Origin: an uncultured bacterium
GTDB lineage: Bacteria; Actinomycetota; Coriobacteriia; Coriobacteriales; Coriobacteriaceae
Length of the DNA: 64,000 nt
Reading direction: 5' to 3'
NCBI GenBank assembly: GCA_905215505.1
Contig: CAJMPU010000006.1
Location: 1-64,000, forward strand
Numbering within the stretch: position 1 is the stretch's first letter; every line of letters begins with the position of its first letter. Of this stretch, positions 32,813-44,200 are shown piece by piece. The translations under genes and the position numbers were made by a program. A model generated the notes under the pieces. It was given only the letters and a program-made list of their open reading frames with translations. It ran no database searches and was not told the DNA's origin.

Positions 32813-34480
32813 TGCCTCGCCGTGCTCCTCTTCCCAGCTGCGGTCGTCGTATTTCTCGATCACGGCGTCGTCGTCAAAGTGCAGCGGCTTGTCCAGGTTG
32901 CGGGGCTTAAAGCCCTCCATAAACTTGTCGCGGCCAAAGCTCTCGGGAATCGCCACGGGGTAGCGGCCGGTAAAGCACGCATCGCAGTAACCGCCCTTGG
33001 GCATGACCTTAAGCAGGCCCTCGACCGAAAGGAAGGCCAGCGAATCGGCGCCGATATACTCGCAAATCTCGTCGACCGTCTTGTTGGCGCTGATAAGCTG
33101 CGACTGCACGTCGGTATCGATACCGTAGAAGCACGGCCAGATGACCTCGGGCGAGTTGATGCGGATATGAATCTCCTTGGCGCCGGCGTTGCGCAGCATC
33201 TTGACGAGCTGCACCATGGTGGTGCCGCGCACGATGGAGTCGTCGATGACGACCAGGCGCTTGCCCTCGATGTTGTCGCGCAGCGGGTTGAGTTTCATAC
33301 GCACGCCCATGGCGCGCAACTCCTGCGTAGGCTCGATAAACGTACGGCCCACGTAGCGGTTCTTGATAAGGCCCTCGCCAAAGGGAATACCGCTCTCGTG
33401 CGAATACCCCTCCGCAGGCGGCAGGCCGGAGTCGGGCACGCCGATGACCAGGTCGGCCTCGACAGGCTCCTCATGTGCCAGCTGACGACCCATGTCGTAA
33501 CGGCAGGCATAGACGCTCTTGCCGTTCATGATGGAGTCGGGGCGGGCAAAGTAGACCTGCTCAAAGATGCAGTTGGCGGGCTCTTCGGCTGCAGGCACGC
33601 CCTGCTCGGATACCAGGCCCTCGGCGCTGATGCGCAAGATCTCGCCGGGACGGACGTCACGGACGTACTCGGCACCCACGATGTCGAGTGCGCAGGTCTC
33701 GGAAGCAACGACCCAGCCGCCGGCGCGCGTGACACGGACGGCGGAGTCGACCGTCGCGGCGCCGTCCTGCGACGGCAGCTGCGAAACGGCTGCGGCATCG
33801 GCCTGGTCCAGACCCTCGTCCACCAGCTTGCCCAGCACGAGCGGGCGAATGCCGTGTGGATCGCGGAATGCGTAGAGCGCCTGCTCGTTGATGAGCGTCA
33901 TGGCGTAGCCGCCGCGCACGAGCTCCATGGTCTTGCGAATACCCTCGCGCAGGTGGCCCGTACGCTGGGTAAAGTAGCCGATAAGCTTGGTCGCGACCTC
34001 GGAATCCGAATTGGAGAGGAACGGCACGCCCAGCTCGATCAGCTGACGGCGCAGCTCGTCGGTGTTGACGAGGGTGCCGTTGTGCGCGAGCGCGATAATG
34101 ACGCTATTGATGGTAGAGAGGTGCGGCTGAGAGGCTTCCCAGCTCTTGGCACCGGCAGTGCCGTAGCGCACATGACCCACGGCCAGCTGGCCGGAGAGCG
34201 TCGACAGGTCGGCGTTGGAGAACACGCGGTCAAGCAGGCCCAGATCTTTGCGGACCATAACCGTGCCGCCGTCACCCACGGCGATTCCAGCCGATTCCTG
34301 GCCACGGTGCTGCAGCGCACGCAGGCCAAAGTACGTCAGTCGAGCCACGTCGCGATCGGGCGCCCATACGCCGAAAATGCCACATTCCTCATGCAGCTGG
34401 TCGGAGTCCGGATCATACGTCGACATGGTGTTCACCTGTCCCGCGGCACGCTCGGCCGCGCGGATGGTTTCTTGAGACAT
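32810..34480 (-). CDS. purF: Amidophosphoribosyltransferase
   Basis: This 556-residue enzyme catalyses the first committed purine step. A short propeptide precedes the N-terminal nucleophile Cys (HEECGIFGVW). Other motifs are LRALQHRGQESAGIA, HVRYGTAG, GVPDSGLPPAEGYS and the PRPP loop VVIDDSIVRGTT. ATG 34480 has GAGGGG upstream; an internal ATG 18 codons later with AGGTG could also serve and would give a more usual propeptide. It leads purMN. Confidence 0.96.
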   Translation of the reverse strand: MSQETIRAAERAAGQVNTMSTYDPDSDQLHEECGIFGVWAPDRDVARLTYFGLRALQHRGQESAGIAVGDGGTVMVRKDLGLLDRVFSNADLSTLSGQLAVGHVRYGTAGAKSWEASQPHLSTINSVIIALAHNGTLVNTDELRRQLIELGVPFLSNSDSEVATKLIGYFTQRTGHLREGIRKTMELVRGGYAMTLINEQALYAFRDPHGIRPLVLGKLVDEGLDQADAAAVSQLPSQDGAATVDSAVRVTRAGGWVVASETCALDIVGAEYVRDVRPGEILRISAEGLVSEQGVPAAEEPANCIFEQVYFARPDSIMNGKSVYACRYDMGRQLAHEEPVEADLVIGVPDSGLPPAEGYSHESGIPFGEGLIKNRYVGRTFIEPTQELRAMGVRMKLNPLRDNIEGKRLVVIDDSIVRGTTMVQLVKMLRNAGAKEIHIRINSPEVIWPCFYGIDTDVQSQLISANKTVDEICEYIGADSLAFLSVEGLLKVMPKGGYCDACFTGRYPVAIPESFGRDKFMEGFKPRNLDKPLHFDDDAVIEKYDDRSWEEEHGEA

Positions 34481-34522
34481 GGTATCCCCTCAGAGCCTCG
34501 TATTTTTGGCGTTACCTGCCCT

Positions 34523-34528
34523 ATTATA
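34523..34528 (-). promoter_or_regulatory. -10 box TATAAT of purF
   Basis: A consensus TATAAT on the minus strand lies 42 bases before the purF ATG. The -35 is not obvious. Confidence 0.5.
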
Positions 34529-34711
34529 CGCACGGCAAGACAAGCACTCCCGCGCATGAACAGCGCTTTTTAAAAGCCCACCGAGCTAATAATCAGTTTT
34601 GTTGCCAAACATTTTATCGGTCTGTCCAGTGCAAGCGCCCGCCCCCCCAGATGGCCGCCGCGTCCGCCGTTGGGGATTACAAAGTTGCAATTGGGACGTT
34701 CGTCCTGTCTT

Positions 34712-34740
34712 TTGGCAGGTCGGCGGCGTATCCTTATAAC
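34712..34740 (+). promoter_or_regulatory. Promoter TTGGCA-N17-TATAAC
   Basis: The -35 TTGGCA (34712-34717) and -10 TATAAC (34735-34740) are 17 bases apart, 26 bases before the start codon at 34767. This is one of the clearest sigma-70-type promoters in the window. The rest of the 286-bp gap shows nothing else. Confidence 0.7.
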
Positions 34741-34766
34741 CTACAACAAAGCGAGAAAGGTTCTGT

Positions 34767-35996
34767 ATGGATCGAAACGAACTCGACCCCAGCGTCCCCA
34801 GCGCCACAGAGGTCAAGAAGATTCCCCTCATCATTAAGGTGTACGCCGTCCTGTGCATCCTTTCCGGCGTGGGCACGCTCCCGTCGGTCGCTGCCTTTAT
34901 GTGGCAGGTCATCACGGCACTTGTTAACGGCAACGCCACCGAAAAGCTCGGCGACAACACGCTCGTCGCAGTCGGCCTTATCGTCGCCGGCATCATGCTC
35001 TCTGCGGCAAGCGCCGTCATCCTAATCATCTTTGGCCTGGACCTTATCAAAAACCAGCGCCGCAACGCCGCCCGCCTGTCCTACATCCTTATTGCATTCA
35101 CCGTCGTCGAGCTTTTGGTCGACGTGATGCTCCAGGGCATCGGGCCCTTCCTGCTGCGTCCCGCGATCCAGCTCGGCATCCTCGTCGCACTTTCGGCAAC
35201 CGTCGACCCCACGCTTCGTCAGGAGCGCGAACTGCAGCGCCGCCTGCAGGAGATGCTCGACCGCGACGCCGCCGCCGAGGGCATGCTCGGGCGCGATGAA
35301 ACCGGCGAAGGCTACATCAAGCTCAACTACTTCAACCTGTTCTGGGTATTCTTTGTCTGCTGCGTGCTCGGCCTGATCGCCGAGGACATCTGGCACATGA
35401 CGGTCGACGACCCGGGCGTCTACCAGAACCGCGCCGGCATGCTGTTTGGTCCCTTCAGTCCCATCTACGGATTTGGCGCCGTGCTCATGACCATGGTGCT
35501 TAACCGCTTCTACAAAAAGAACCCCATCATCATTTTCCTGGTGAGCGCCCTGCTCGGCGCCAGCTTTGAGGTGTTCGTGGGCTGGTTTATGCAGACCGCG
35601 TTTGGCGTGGTCTCGTGGAGCTACTCGCACATAACGCTGTTCGGTTTGCCCGATCCGCTCGTGGTCCTCACGGGCGGACGCACCTGCACGGGCTTCGCCT
35701 GCCTGTGGGGCCTGGGCGGCCTCATCTGGATCAAGCTGCTGCTGCCGAGGCTGCTTAAGCTTATCAACAAGATCCCCTGGAAGAGCCGCTACTCGGCCAC
35801 CGTCATCTTTACCGTTATCATGCTGGTCGACGGCGTCATGACGCTGCAGTCGCTCGACTACTGGTACCAGCGCGTTAACGGCACGGAGCCGGACATTCCC
35901 GTCGCACAGTTCTACGGAGAGCACTTCGATAACGAGTACATGGAAAACCGCTTCCAGAGCATGACCATGAGCCCCAAGGATGCGACACGCGTATAG
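34767..35996 (+). CDS. CmpB-family putative ABC transporter permease (membrane protein)
   Basis: This is a 409-residue membrane protein. The N-terminal part has four hydrophobic helices of unknown family. From about residue 190 it matches the ABC_trans_CmpB family (NLFWVFFVCCVLGLIAEDIWHM, GMLFGPFSPIYGFGAVLM, SALLGASFEVFVGWFMQ, CTGFACLWGLGG). The family name is historic; no ATPase is adjacent and the function is not known. AGAAAGG precedes the ATG. Confidence 0.8.
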   Translation: MDRNELDPSVPSATEVKKIPLIIKVYAVLCILSGVGTLPSVAAFMWQVITALVNGNATEKLGDNTLVAVGLIVAGIMLSAASAVILIIFGLDLIKNQRRNAARLSYILIAFTVVELLVDVMLQGIGPFLLRPAIQLGILVALSATVDPTLRQERELQRRLQEMLDRDAAAEGMLGRDETGEGYIKLNYFNLFWVFFVCCVLGLIAEDIWHMTVDDPGVYQNRAGMLFGPFSPIYGFGAVLMTMVLNRFYKKNPIIIFLVSALLGASFEVFVGWFMQTAFGVVSWSYSHITLFGLPDPLVVLTGGRTCTGFACLWGLGGLIWIKLLLPRLLKLINKIPWKSRYSATVIFTVIMLVDGVMTLQSLDYWYQRVNGTEPDIPVAQFYGEHFDNEYMENRFQSMTMSPKDATRV

Positions 35997-36017
35997 CGCT
36001 CACCGCGCCCAAAACGC

Positions 36018-36056
36018 AAAATGCCCGCCGGTATCACACGTACCGGTGGGCATTTT
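36018..36056. terminator. Bidirectional terminator
   Basis: AAATGCCCGCCGGTA pairs with TACCGGTGGGCATTT, with A and T runs at both ends. It serves the convergent CmpB-family and MoaE-like genes. Confidence 0.85.
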
Positions 36057-36086
36057 TATAAACGATCCTTCTATCGACGCAATCCT

Positions 36087-36503
36087 CTATGCCTCGCGCT
36101 CGACCTCACTCACGCATTCGTTCTTGATGGTGCCAACGAGCGCCTGCAGTGCATCGACCACGTGTGGGCGAATGTCCCCGCCGATAAGCACGAGCATGAT
36201 GTCGTCACCTACGGAAAGCTCGCCGCTTGCCAGCCACACGCGCACATAGCCGATACCCGGCATCGCGCGCGTGGCCCCGATAGCAGACCGTACCTTTTCG
36301 GCGTCGTAGTCAAAGACCATGCCGCCCACCCTGTGGCCTGGTGCCACGCCATCGGTCTCGACTCCGCGCACCTCGGCCTTGGGCGTCGCACGCACCACAC
36401 CGTTATGCGTCAGATACATCCCGCAGCCTGCCGCCGAAGCATCGGCCTTGGCCTCGCGCAGCCAAGCATCAATCGAAGGCATCAATTTGCCACTCTCAAG
36501 CAT
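36087..36503 (-). CDS. MoaE-like protein
   Basis: The 138-residue protein resembles the large subunit of molybdopterin synthase in layout: THNGVVRATPKAEVRGVE, VGGMVFDYD, GIGYVRVWLASGELSVGDDIMLVLIGGDIRPHVVDAL. The C-terminal lysine-containing motif of true MoaE (usually PIWKKE) reads NECVSEVERE, so catalytic lysines may be missing. No other moa gene is in the window. It may be a divergent MoaE or a relative with another role. Confidence 0.65.
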   Translation of the reverse strand: MLESGKLMPSIDAWLREAKADASAAGCGMYLTHNGVVRATPKAEVRGVETDGVAPGHRVGGMVFDYDAEKVRSAIGATRAMPGIGYVRVWLASGELSVGDDIMLVLIGGDIRPHVVDALQALVGTIKNECVSEVEREA

Positions 36504-36545
36504 CGTTTCTCCCTTACCGTCCCAAATTAGCTACTCTCGGGCAAT

Positions 36546-37544
36546 TTATTCATCAACGGGCGTGAGCACCATGACAGCGCGCGTGTTGCTCAGCGACAGT
36601 GAACGGCAGGTCACAAGCGTTACAACCTTGGTTGCCGAAGCGGCACGATCGGTGGCATCACTCGCCACGGCAGAGGCACCGTCGAGCATCTCGGACAGGT
36701 AGTTCTTGAGCCCGTCATCGCCCTCAAAATTGGGCGTGCGCGCCTTGGCATACGTGTCCTCGACAACTTTGGTCGCCAGTGGTCGCAGCTTATACGTAGC
36801 ATCCCGTGTGATGTAATACACAAACTCGATGCTATCGAACGTCGCCTGATCAGTGGTGTCCGAAATCACGTTGAACATCGACCCATCGTTCATATGGTGG
36901 CCGTAGATCGTGGTCTGCTGGTCGACCATTCCCGGCGCGGTGTCATCGCTATCCAGGAAAATGGCGCCGGACGCGTTGGACGTGCCATCAAACAACGTGT
37001 TGAGGTATTTGGAGTTGTTGTTGGTCTGCACCACGGGATAGTTGATGTTGGTTCCCGGCACGTAAATCCAACCCACAATCTCGGGATTCGTCTGAGCAAG
37101 CGCATCAAAGTTGATAATCGGCACGCCGCTGGCGTCCTTATCGCTTACATATTGCTTCTCGATTTTCTGATACGAATCGCTCGCCTGCTTATAGCCAATC
37201 TGGGCATTAATAAAGATAGCGGCGGCGGCGACAATCAGGCCGATACCGATGATGATGAGCAGGATAGGAATGATGGAGCGGCGCTTCTTACGCGGCAGCT
37301 CGGTGCAATCCGACGGCGCGGCATGCGATGAAGACCGGGGCGGCTTCTTAGCGGAGCTATAAGACGAAGGACGATATGCGGCCGGCGCGTCCTGTCGACG
37401 ATGCGTCGCCGGTGTCACGGGGCGCGGCGCGCGCGGCTGCTGAGGAGAGGATGTCCGACCCTGCTGTGCCGCACGGGCAGCACCCGGCTTCGACGGATCG
37501 GGAATCTGAGAAGCCTTGAATCGTTTTCCCTGATAATCGGACAT
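36546..37544 (-). CDS. srtB: Class B sortase
   Basis: The protein is 332 residues. Residues 1-88 are Pro/Ser/Arg-rich and cytoplasmic, 90-112 form the membrane anchor, and the rest is a sortase domain with catalytic His216 (IYGHHM), Cys313 (LVTCRSL) and Arg322. The NPEIVGWIYVPGTNINYPVVQ stretch is typical of class B. It links surface proteins to the wall or to pili; no substrate operon is adjacent, though the GH31 surface enzyme lies 700 bp away. Confidence 0.9.
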   Translation of the reverse strand: MSDYQGKRFKASQIPDPSKPGAARAAQQGRTSSPQQPRAPRPVTPATHRRQDAPAAYRPSSYSSAKKPPRSSSHAAPSDCTELPRKKRRSIIPILLIIIGIGLIVAAAAIFINAQIGYKQASDSYQKIEKQYVSDKDASGVPIINFDALAQTNPEIVGWIYVPGTNINYPVVQTNNNSKYLNTLFDGTSNASGAIFLDSDDTAPGMVDQQTTIYGHHMNDGSMFNVISDTTDQATFDSIEFVYYITRDATYKLRPLATKVVEDTYAKARTPNFEGDDGLKNYLSEMLDGASAVASDATDRAASATKVVTLVTCRSLSLSNTRAVMVLTPVDE

Positions 37545-37579
37545 GGCTCTCCTTATACTGCGGTGAAACGGCGGAACGC

Positions 37580-38044
37580 TTAGGCGTCAGCCATCTCCTG
37601 CTTCATCTTTTCGATAACCTTGCGGTACTCGGGGTCGCAGGCGCCCAGAATCTGCGTGGCGTAGATGGCAGCGTTCTTGGCACCGTTAATGGCCACACAG
37701 GCAACGGGCACGCCCGAGGGCATCTGCACCATCGACAGCAGCGAGTCCATACCACCCAGATCGCTCGTCTTCATAGGCACGCCGATGACCGGCAGCGGCG
37801 TAAAGGCCGCCACGACACCGCCCAGGTGAGCAGCCTTGCCGGCAGCAGCGATAATCACCTTGATGCCGCGGTCAGCAGCAGTCGAGGCCCACTCATGGAC
37901 CTTCGCCGGCGTACGGTGCGCGCTTGCAATCACGAGCTCATAGGGCACGCCTAGCGCCTCGAGCTCGGCGGTGCAACCTTCCATAACGCCCAGATCGGAC
38001 TTGGAGCCCATGATGATCCCGACAACCGGCTTCTGATCTGCCAT
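37580..38044 (-). CDS. purE: N5-carboxyaminoimidazole ribonucleotide mutase
   Basis: This 154-residue class I PurE has GIIMGSKSDLGVM, SAHRTPAKVHEWA, IIAAAGKAAHLGGVVAA, VPMKTSDLGGMDSLLS. ATG 38044 lies nine bases after AGGAGG. No purK is in the window. Purine step 6. Confidence 0.95.
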   Translation of the reverse strand: MADQKPVVGIIMGSKSDLGVMEGCTAELEALGVPYELVIASAHRTPAKVHEWASTAADRGIKVIIAAAGKAAHLGGVVAAFTPLPVIGVPMKTSDLGGMDSLLSMVQMPSGVPVACVAINGAKNAAIYATQILGACDPEYRKVIEKMKQEMADA

Positions 38045-38097
38045 AAACAAAGACCTCCTGTTGAGAGCGGTGACGCGGCGAATCCGCGACCCTTAAC

Positions 38098-38113
38098 TAC
38101 TGAGAGTAGTATA
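38098..38113 (-). promoter_or_regulatory. purE -10 box with overlapping palindrome
   Basis: The minus strand reads TATACT (38108-38113); ACTACT-GAG-AGTAGT (38098-38112) overlaps it. It could be an operator. Confidence 0.35.
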
Positions 38114-38196
38114 GCTGCCGATGCTGATGTGTTCGGCGGGAGACGGAACGCTTTGCGAGATTAAGGCCGAAGGGTCGGAGCTTTCCGCCCACATTC

Positions 38197-38240
38197 AAAA
38201 AGCGTGCCCACCGTCCTTGGGTGGGACGGCGGGCACGCTT
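38197..38240 (-). terminator. Intrinsic terminator of the GH31 gene
   Basis: A 17-bp stem with one mismatch (AAGCGTGCCC-CCGTCC) is followed by TTTTT on the minus strand. Confidence 0.9.
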
Positions 38241-38258
38241 GCTTAGCTGTTGCTGGGG

Positions 38259-41200
38259 CTACTTAGCCTTGCTGCGACGATGGAAGAGAGCGCCGATCGC
38301 GGCGATGATGGCGCCAAGACCACCGACGGTCGCGACGGTCGCCGCCGTCTGGTCTCCGGTATTGGGAATCGCCGAACCGTTCTTCTTGCTGCCCTGGGCC
38401 TTGTCGCCTGCGGGCTTGCCCGCCTGGTTGCCGCCGTTCGAGCCATTGCCGGAACCCTGGTTGCCCGAGCCGCCCTGATTGCCGGAATCGGCATCCTTGA
38501 GGCTCTCAATAGCCAGCTTGAGCTGGTCATAGGCCGCCTGGAGCTGGGTGTCGGAAGCATTCTCATCACCCAAGACGTCCTCGGCGTAGGTAATGGCATC
38601 CGTCAGGGCCTTGACAGACTCGGCCGTCTTGCCCCTGGTGTCAGTCTCCTTCGCCTGCTTGACCAGGGCCTTGAGCTGCTTCTTAGTCGGATTCTCGACC
38701 GGGGCCACCGGGGTCTTCTCGAGCGCGCCGCGGGCGCTCTCGAGCGCCCTGAGCGCCTGGTCGACCTCGTCCTGCGTGGCGTTCTCGTCGCTCAAGATGG
38801 CGCGGGCGCTCGCCAGGGCGTTCTCGAGCGCCGTCCAGGAGGCCTCGGTGTAGTCACCGGCCTTGAGGTCGCCGGCAGCAACCTCGGCATCAACCTTTTC
38901 GATCGCGGTAGCGAGATCATCCTTCGACACCGGATCGGGAACGGCCGTACCGTAGAACTTGAGCTCCGCCACGCTGCAGTAGGCATCGACGTCGCCACCG
39001 CCGGCGTGAATCACCTTGACGGTCACGTAGCGACCGCGCGCGGCGCCAAAGCTCATCTGTTTCCAGTCGCCACGGTCGGTGAGTACGTGGCCGTCGTTGT
39101 CGAAGGCAAACGTACCCATCGATACGGCGGTGCCCATCTCATAACCGTCGGCAGTGTCGGAGACCAGTATCTCGGCCTCGAAGATATCGCCGTTAGTGCC
39201 GCCGTCCTGGCGCGGCAGGAATGTAACGTCGGTGAGATCGTAGTCGCGGCCCAGGTCGACACTCAGATACTGGGGCATACCGGTCCCATGGGCCCAGTCG
39301 CTGTGCCAAAGCGTCCGCTCGTCGCCGTCGAGAGCGTTGACGGCGTTGCTGCCCTCGTAGTCGGCCTCACTCGAGAAGCCGGCCACCTTGACGTTCTTGC
39401 GGTTCTCGGGCGTGTTGATGAGAATCTTCTCATCGACAGGGCGCATCTTGAGGCCGTCGATTGCCTTCTCGATCTTGGCTGTGGCGTCTGCGACATCCTT
39501 CTTGCTATAGCTGCCTTGGCCGCCGTCGAGGAGCTTCCGAGCCGCCTCGACCGCAGTGGTGAGAGCTGCATAGGAATCCTTAGTGTAGACGGACTCGCTG
39601 TAGCCCATGGCCTTGGAAAGCGCTGCCACGAGCGCAGAGGTATCGACACCAGCCTTGACCTCGACCTCATAGGATGCGGTCTTGGAGGGGTCGAGTACCG
39701 ACGCCACCGTGATCTTTGCCTTGCCGGCCTTGTTGGCACGCAGGTAGTAGCTCACGCTATCGCCAGCCTGAACAGCGGAGACGCTTACCACGGAGGGGTC
39801 GGAGCTCTCGACCGTCACATAGGGGTAGCCGGCGCTCTCAGGCGTGGCCTTGGCGTCGACGAGCGTAACGTCGCCTTCAAAGAACTCGGTCTGGTTCTTG
39901 CCTAGCTCGACACCCTCGATGGCCTCGACACCCTGCGTGTAGTTGAAGTTGACCTCACGCAGTGTGAGCATCTGGTCACCCGATGCCTCAAGCGGCGTGA
40001 CCTCGACCTTGGTCGCCTTCTTGCCCTTGTTCTCGGCAGAGAGGCCAAAGGCGTAGCGAGCCCGGAAGGAATCGTACTCCCCGCCCGCGAACTCTTGGGT
40101 CGAGCCATCCTCGAACGTCACGACAGCCTTGATCTTCTGCACGGTTCCGTTGCCACCGTTGCGGTTAACGACCTCGACACTATCGAGTTTCGACGGCGTC
40201 TTAAATGCGAATGTCATCGTGGTGGGAAGCTTCACGTAACTCGGAAGCTTACCCTCGCTGTCCCAGTTGCCGCTCCAGTCCCATAGGAACTCAAAGCCGT
40301 TGTCGCCCTCGTTATTATCGAACAGCGCGTTATAGCTCTTCTGCTGGATAAGTTTCTCGACGTTGGTCCCGTCGTCGGTCGTGAGCTCATCGTTGGTCAT
40401 CGTGATGTTGAAGGCATCCTGACCGTACTCGGCGACCGTTGGCTGAGGAACGTCCGGCATCGTCACCGTGCCGTCGCTCGCAAACTCAAGTGCGTCGCAT
40501 GCCGGGCCGATAAGCCAAGATGTCGAGGGCAGTTCGACCTTTCCGGCGGTCTTGGCCTTGAGCTTGAAACTCGCCACCGCGCCAGTACCGTTGTAGAGCT
40601 TGCCATCGCCGCGGTTGGCAAAGGCGAGATTGATAGTCTGCGTTCCGTCCACGAACTGGACCTTCTCGCGAGACAGGTTCTCCATGCCGGCAGTCGAGCC
40701 GTCCTGCGCGATGCTCTCGGACACAAACTCGAACTGGTCGCTCTTGAAGTTGACGAGGGCGCCCAGGGCGTTGACGTTCTTGGCGTCGGCCGCATAGACA
40801 TCAACGGTGATCTCATCACCGGCCTCGACCTCGGTCTTGCTCGGAATCACCGCGAGCGAACCTGCGACCTTGCCCTTTTGTTTAGTGCCGCCGTCAAGAC
40901 CCGCCATGGTGAACGAGTAATCGTAGACGTCGTAAACGCCGTTATCGTTGAGGTCGGCGAAGTGGTCGCGGATCTGCGAACCGAACGTCGGGGTATCGGG
41001 CTCGCGATTCTCGAGGCCCAGATAGTTCTTCATGTTGGAGTAGTCTCCGTCGGAGATCGTGGCCTTGTTGAGGTTGGAGCCCACGGCGAAGCCATCCGTG
41101 CCGTCGGTCTTGTAGATGGCAATCTCGGACGCGGAGAAGAAATTGCCGACCGAGGCGAGCGGTGTCATGCGCACGTAACGGGCGGCCACGGTGCCGTCAA

Positions 41201-44200
41201 ACGCTACCGTCTTACAATCAGCGGAACGTGCCCAATCGACCTCCTGGCTCGTCCAGTGGACGCCATCGAGACTCGTCTCAACACGCATCTTGGTCACGGT
41301 GCCGTTGCCGGCGTCATCGCGCGGATAGTACTCGAGCTTATCGAGCTTGTAAGCGCGTCCATAGTCAACGGTAAGCGCCTTGCCCAGATCGTTGCCACCG
41401 GAGTGGAAACCGCCGTCGCCCGACTGGAACTCATGGTCGAAGGCGAGCTCGGCCTTATGGCTGCCGTAAAGTGAGCCCTCCCAGGTGATTTCCTCGGCGT
41501 CGGGGACGTTCCGCCACGGATCGAGTGCGGAGTTCGCCTCGAGCACATCGCTCCAGGCGGAGTAACCTTCGGCGTTGCGCGAACGAATCTGGTAGGTGTG
41601 CTTGCTATTGTAGGCGAGGTCGGTGTGCGTGAACTCGGCCGCATCACCCACGGCAAACACAGTGCCGTCGACCTTAAGGTCGTAGGAGGTAGCACCATCG
41701 ACCTTTCCCCAGGTGAGCTTGATGCTCGTTGGGGTCGTGGCGTCCTCGGGGGCAGCAAGGTTCGTGGGTGCGGAGAGGTTCTCGTTGAGGCGATCGGCTG
41801 TGAGCGTGACGTCGGCGTTCACGAAACCGCCCAGCTCAAGCGTCTGCGCCGCTGCAGCAACATCGGTCTTCGCGAACTTGACGTAGACCTTGGGGTTCGT
41901 GGTGATCTTGGTGTTGTTGAAGCTCTCGCCCTGCTCGGCCTCGGTGCCGTCCGCATCGCTGCCGTAGTGGTTGAGGTTGGGGGTCTCGCTGTAGAAGTAG
42001 ACCGCCTGGCCGGCCTCGGGGGTCGCGGCGTCAAAGGTCTCCTGCGAGTCGACCTCAACCACGTTGAGTGCGGATCCGCCGTTCTTGGCGACAACGCTCG
42101 TGGGCTTGGCGGACACATTGGCCACGAAGGTCGTGGTGCGGTTGGAGTCGTAGCCGTTGTAGCCGCCCTGCGAGGCCTCGGCGGTAAAGGTCGCGGTGCC
42201 GCCTGCGGCCTTGGAGCTGTAGACGGTGCTCACATGCTCACCGTAGGAGATATTGTCGATCGTGCCGTAGGAATCGTCCTCAGTCGTGTTGTTCTCGATG
42301 GAGGAGCCGTCGTCCTCGTACTGCGTAAAGGTGCCGTCGCCCTCGGTGGCGAAGAACTCGACGATACGCTGGCTGCGGTCGGTACCCTTGGTGTTGGTGT
42401 CGCTCACGGCCTCGGGGTTGTTGTTCTCGGCGTACATCGGCACGATAGCGTTGGCCTTCACAAACAGCGGCAGCTTCCAAAGCGGAGCCTCGTAGTTGTT
42501 GAGAACCTGGCCGCCGCGATACTGCTTACCCGAGAAGTAATCGATCCAGATGGTGGGATTCTCGTCGGTGCCGTAGTTGGGGAGGTAAATCCCATTGCGA
42601 ATGTCGTTGCCGTTCTCGTCTGCCTGGGTATCCTGATACACCGGTGCCACTAGGAAGTTCTCACCGAACATATACTGGTACTGCGTCGAAGTGCTTGCGG
42701 CGTACTCGGAGTTGTCGGAAAGCAGCATGGCGCGGATCATGGGCAGGCCGGCATCGCCGTTACCCGTGTCGATGTTGGCCGCCGAGGCCGCGCTCGTGTA
42801 GATATAGGGCATGAGCTGCGCCTTGAGCTTGAGGTAGAAGCGCGAGATGCCTGTGTAGGGATCGCCGTGCGTCATGGGCGATTTACGGTAGGTGCCCCAA
42901 CCGTCCATGTCAAGCATAGAGGGCGTGAACGTCTTCCACTGGTAGTCACGCGCAGAGATGATGGGGTCGCCGCCAAAGATGCCATCCATGTCGGAGCCGA
43001 TGTTGGGGTTGCCCGAAAGACTCTGACCGATATACGTGGGGATATGGAAGCGAATGTACTCCCAGTTACCGCCATACTGGTCGCCGGTCCAAATGCCACC
43101 AAAGCGCTGCGTGCCGGCCCAACCATCGAGCGTGATGATGTTGGGGCGCTTGTTAGCGCCGGTCGTCACCGTGTCATAAGCTGTCTTGATGCCATTAAGA
43201 CCAAAGGAGTAGCCAGATCCAACCCAGGCAACGTCGGTCTTAAGGGTAGTGATGCCTCCCGTCTTGACCTCGGCGTCGAAGTCGCGAAGCAGATGCCACG
43301 GGGTCTCAGGGTTGCTGTCGGGCTCAAGGTTGGACTGGGTCCACAAGCCCGTGCTCACACCCTTGGAGTTGGCATACTCGGTGAACTTCTTAAGGTTGTC
43401 GACATTGGCACGCACAGCGTTAAGACGGTCGGCCGAGCTCGCTCCGTCGGAGTTGACGCCGCCGGTCTTGTAGTAACCGTTCTGGCCATAGCCGGCGCCG
43501 TAACCGTCGTTCGGCAGGAACCAGCCGAGCGGCATGTCGTTGTCCTCGTAGTCATCGATAACCTGACGAGCAGAGAACTGGCGGTCGAAATCGGTCGCTT
43601 TCATGTTCTCGGTATCAACCGTAGGGCCCTCACCGTTGAGCGTCTCGGCCGCAAGTGTGCCGTCGAGCTTGTAGCCCGTCGACATGCCAGACTCGTACTT
43701 AACGTCGCCCTTCTCGCTCGAGGACTTGCTGCCCTTGGTCTCCCACTTCTTTTGACCCGAGGTCGTTGACCAGCCATCACGGTTATAGGCATTAAGATGA
43801 CCAAGGTAGAACCCGTACTCGGGCAGCAGTACCGGGTTACCGGTCACCTTGTAGTAGTCCTGCAGCATCTCAGTTGCCACGTTCGAAGCTCCCTCGTTGG
43901 TCGCCACGAAGTAGTAGGCATCAAACTCATTCTCGCTGTGCAAAGTCGTGACCGTCGATGAGTCCGTGGAACCGAAGTCGTAGGAACCCTCTGCAAACGT
44001 GTTTCGGAGCACGCCGTAGCCGTCACTCGTCCAATAAAACGGGTTGGGCGAGGCAACGCCGCCATCGGTCCAGTTGTTCGTGTTGGAGATGGCGATGGTC
44101 TGGTTGGTGTGCAGGAAGCGTCCGTTCTGGGTGCCGCCGCCAAAGAAGTTCTCGGACTTCTCCTTGGCGAGCGTCTGGACGGTACCCTTCTTATCAAGGT

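Noticed and set aside
32822..34573. 583-codon plus-strand frame opposite purF
   Set aside because: Antisense of a conserved enzyme, typical GC-rich shadow.
38250..39905. 551-codon plus-strand frame opposite the GH31 C terminus
   Set aside because: Leu/Gly/Val/Arg-rich antisense with no homology and no SD.
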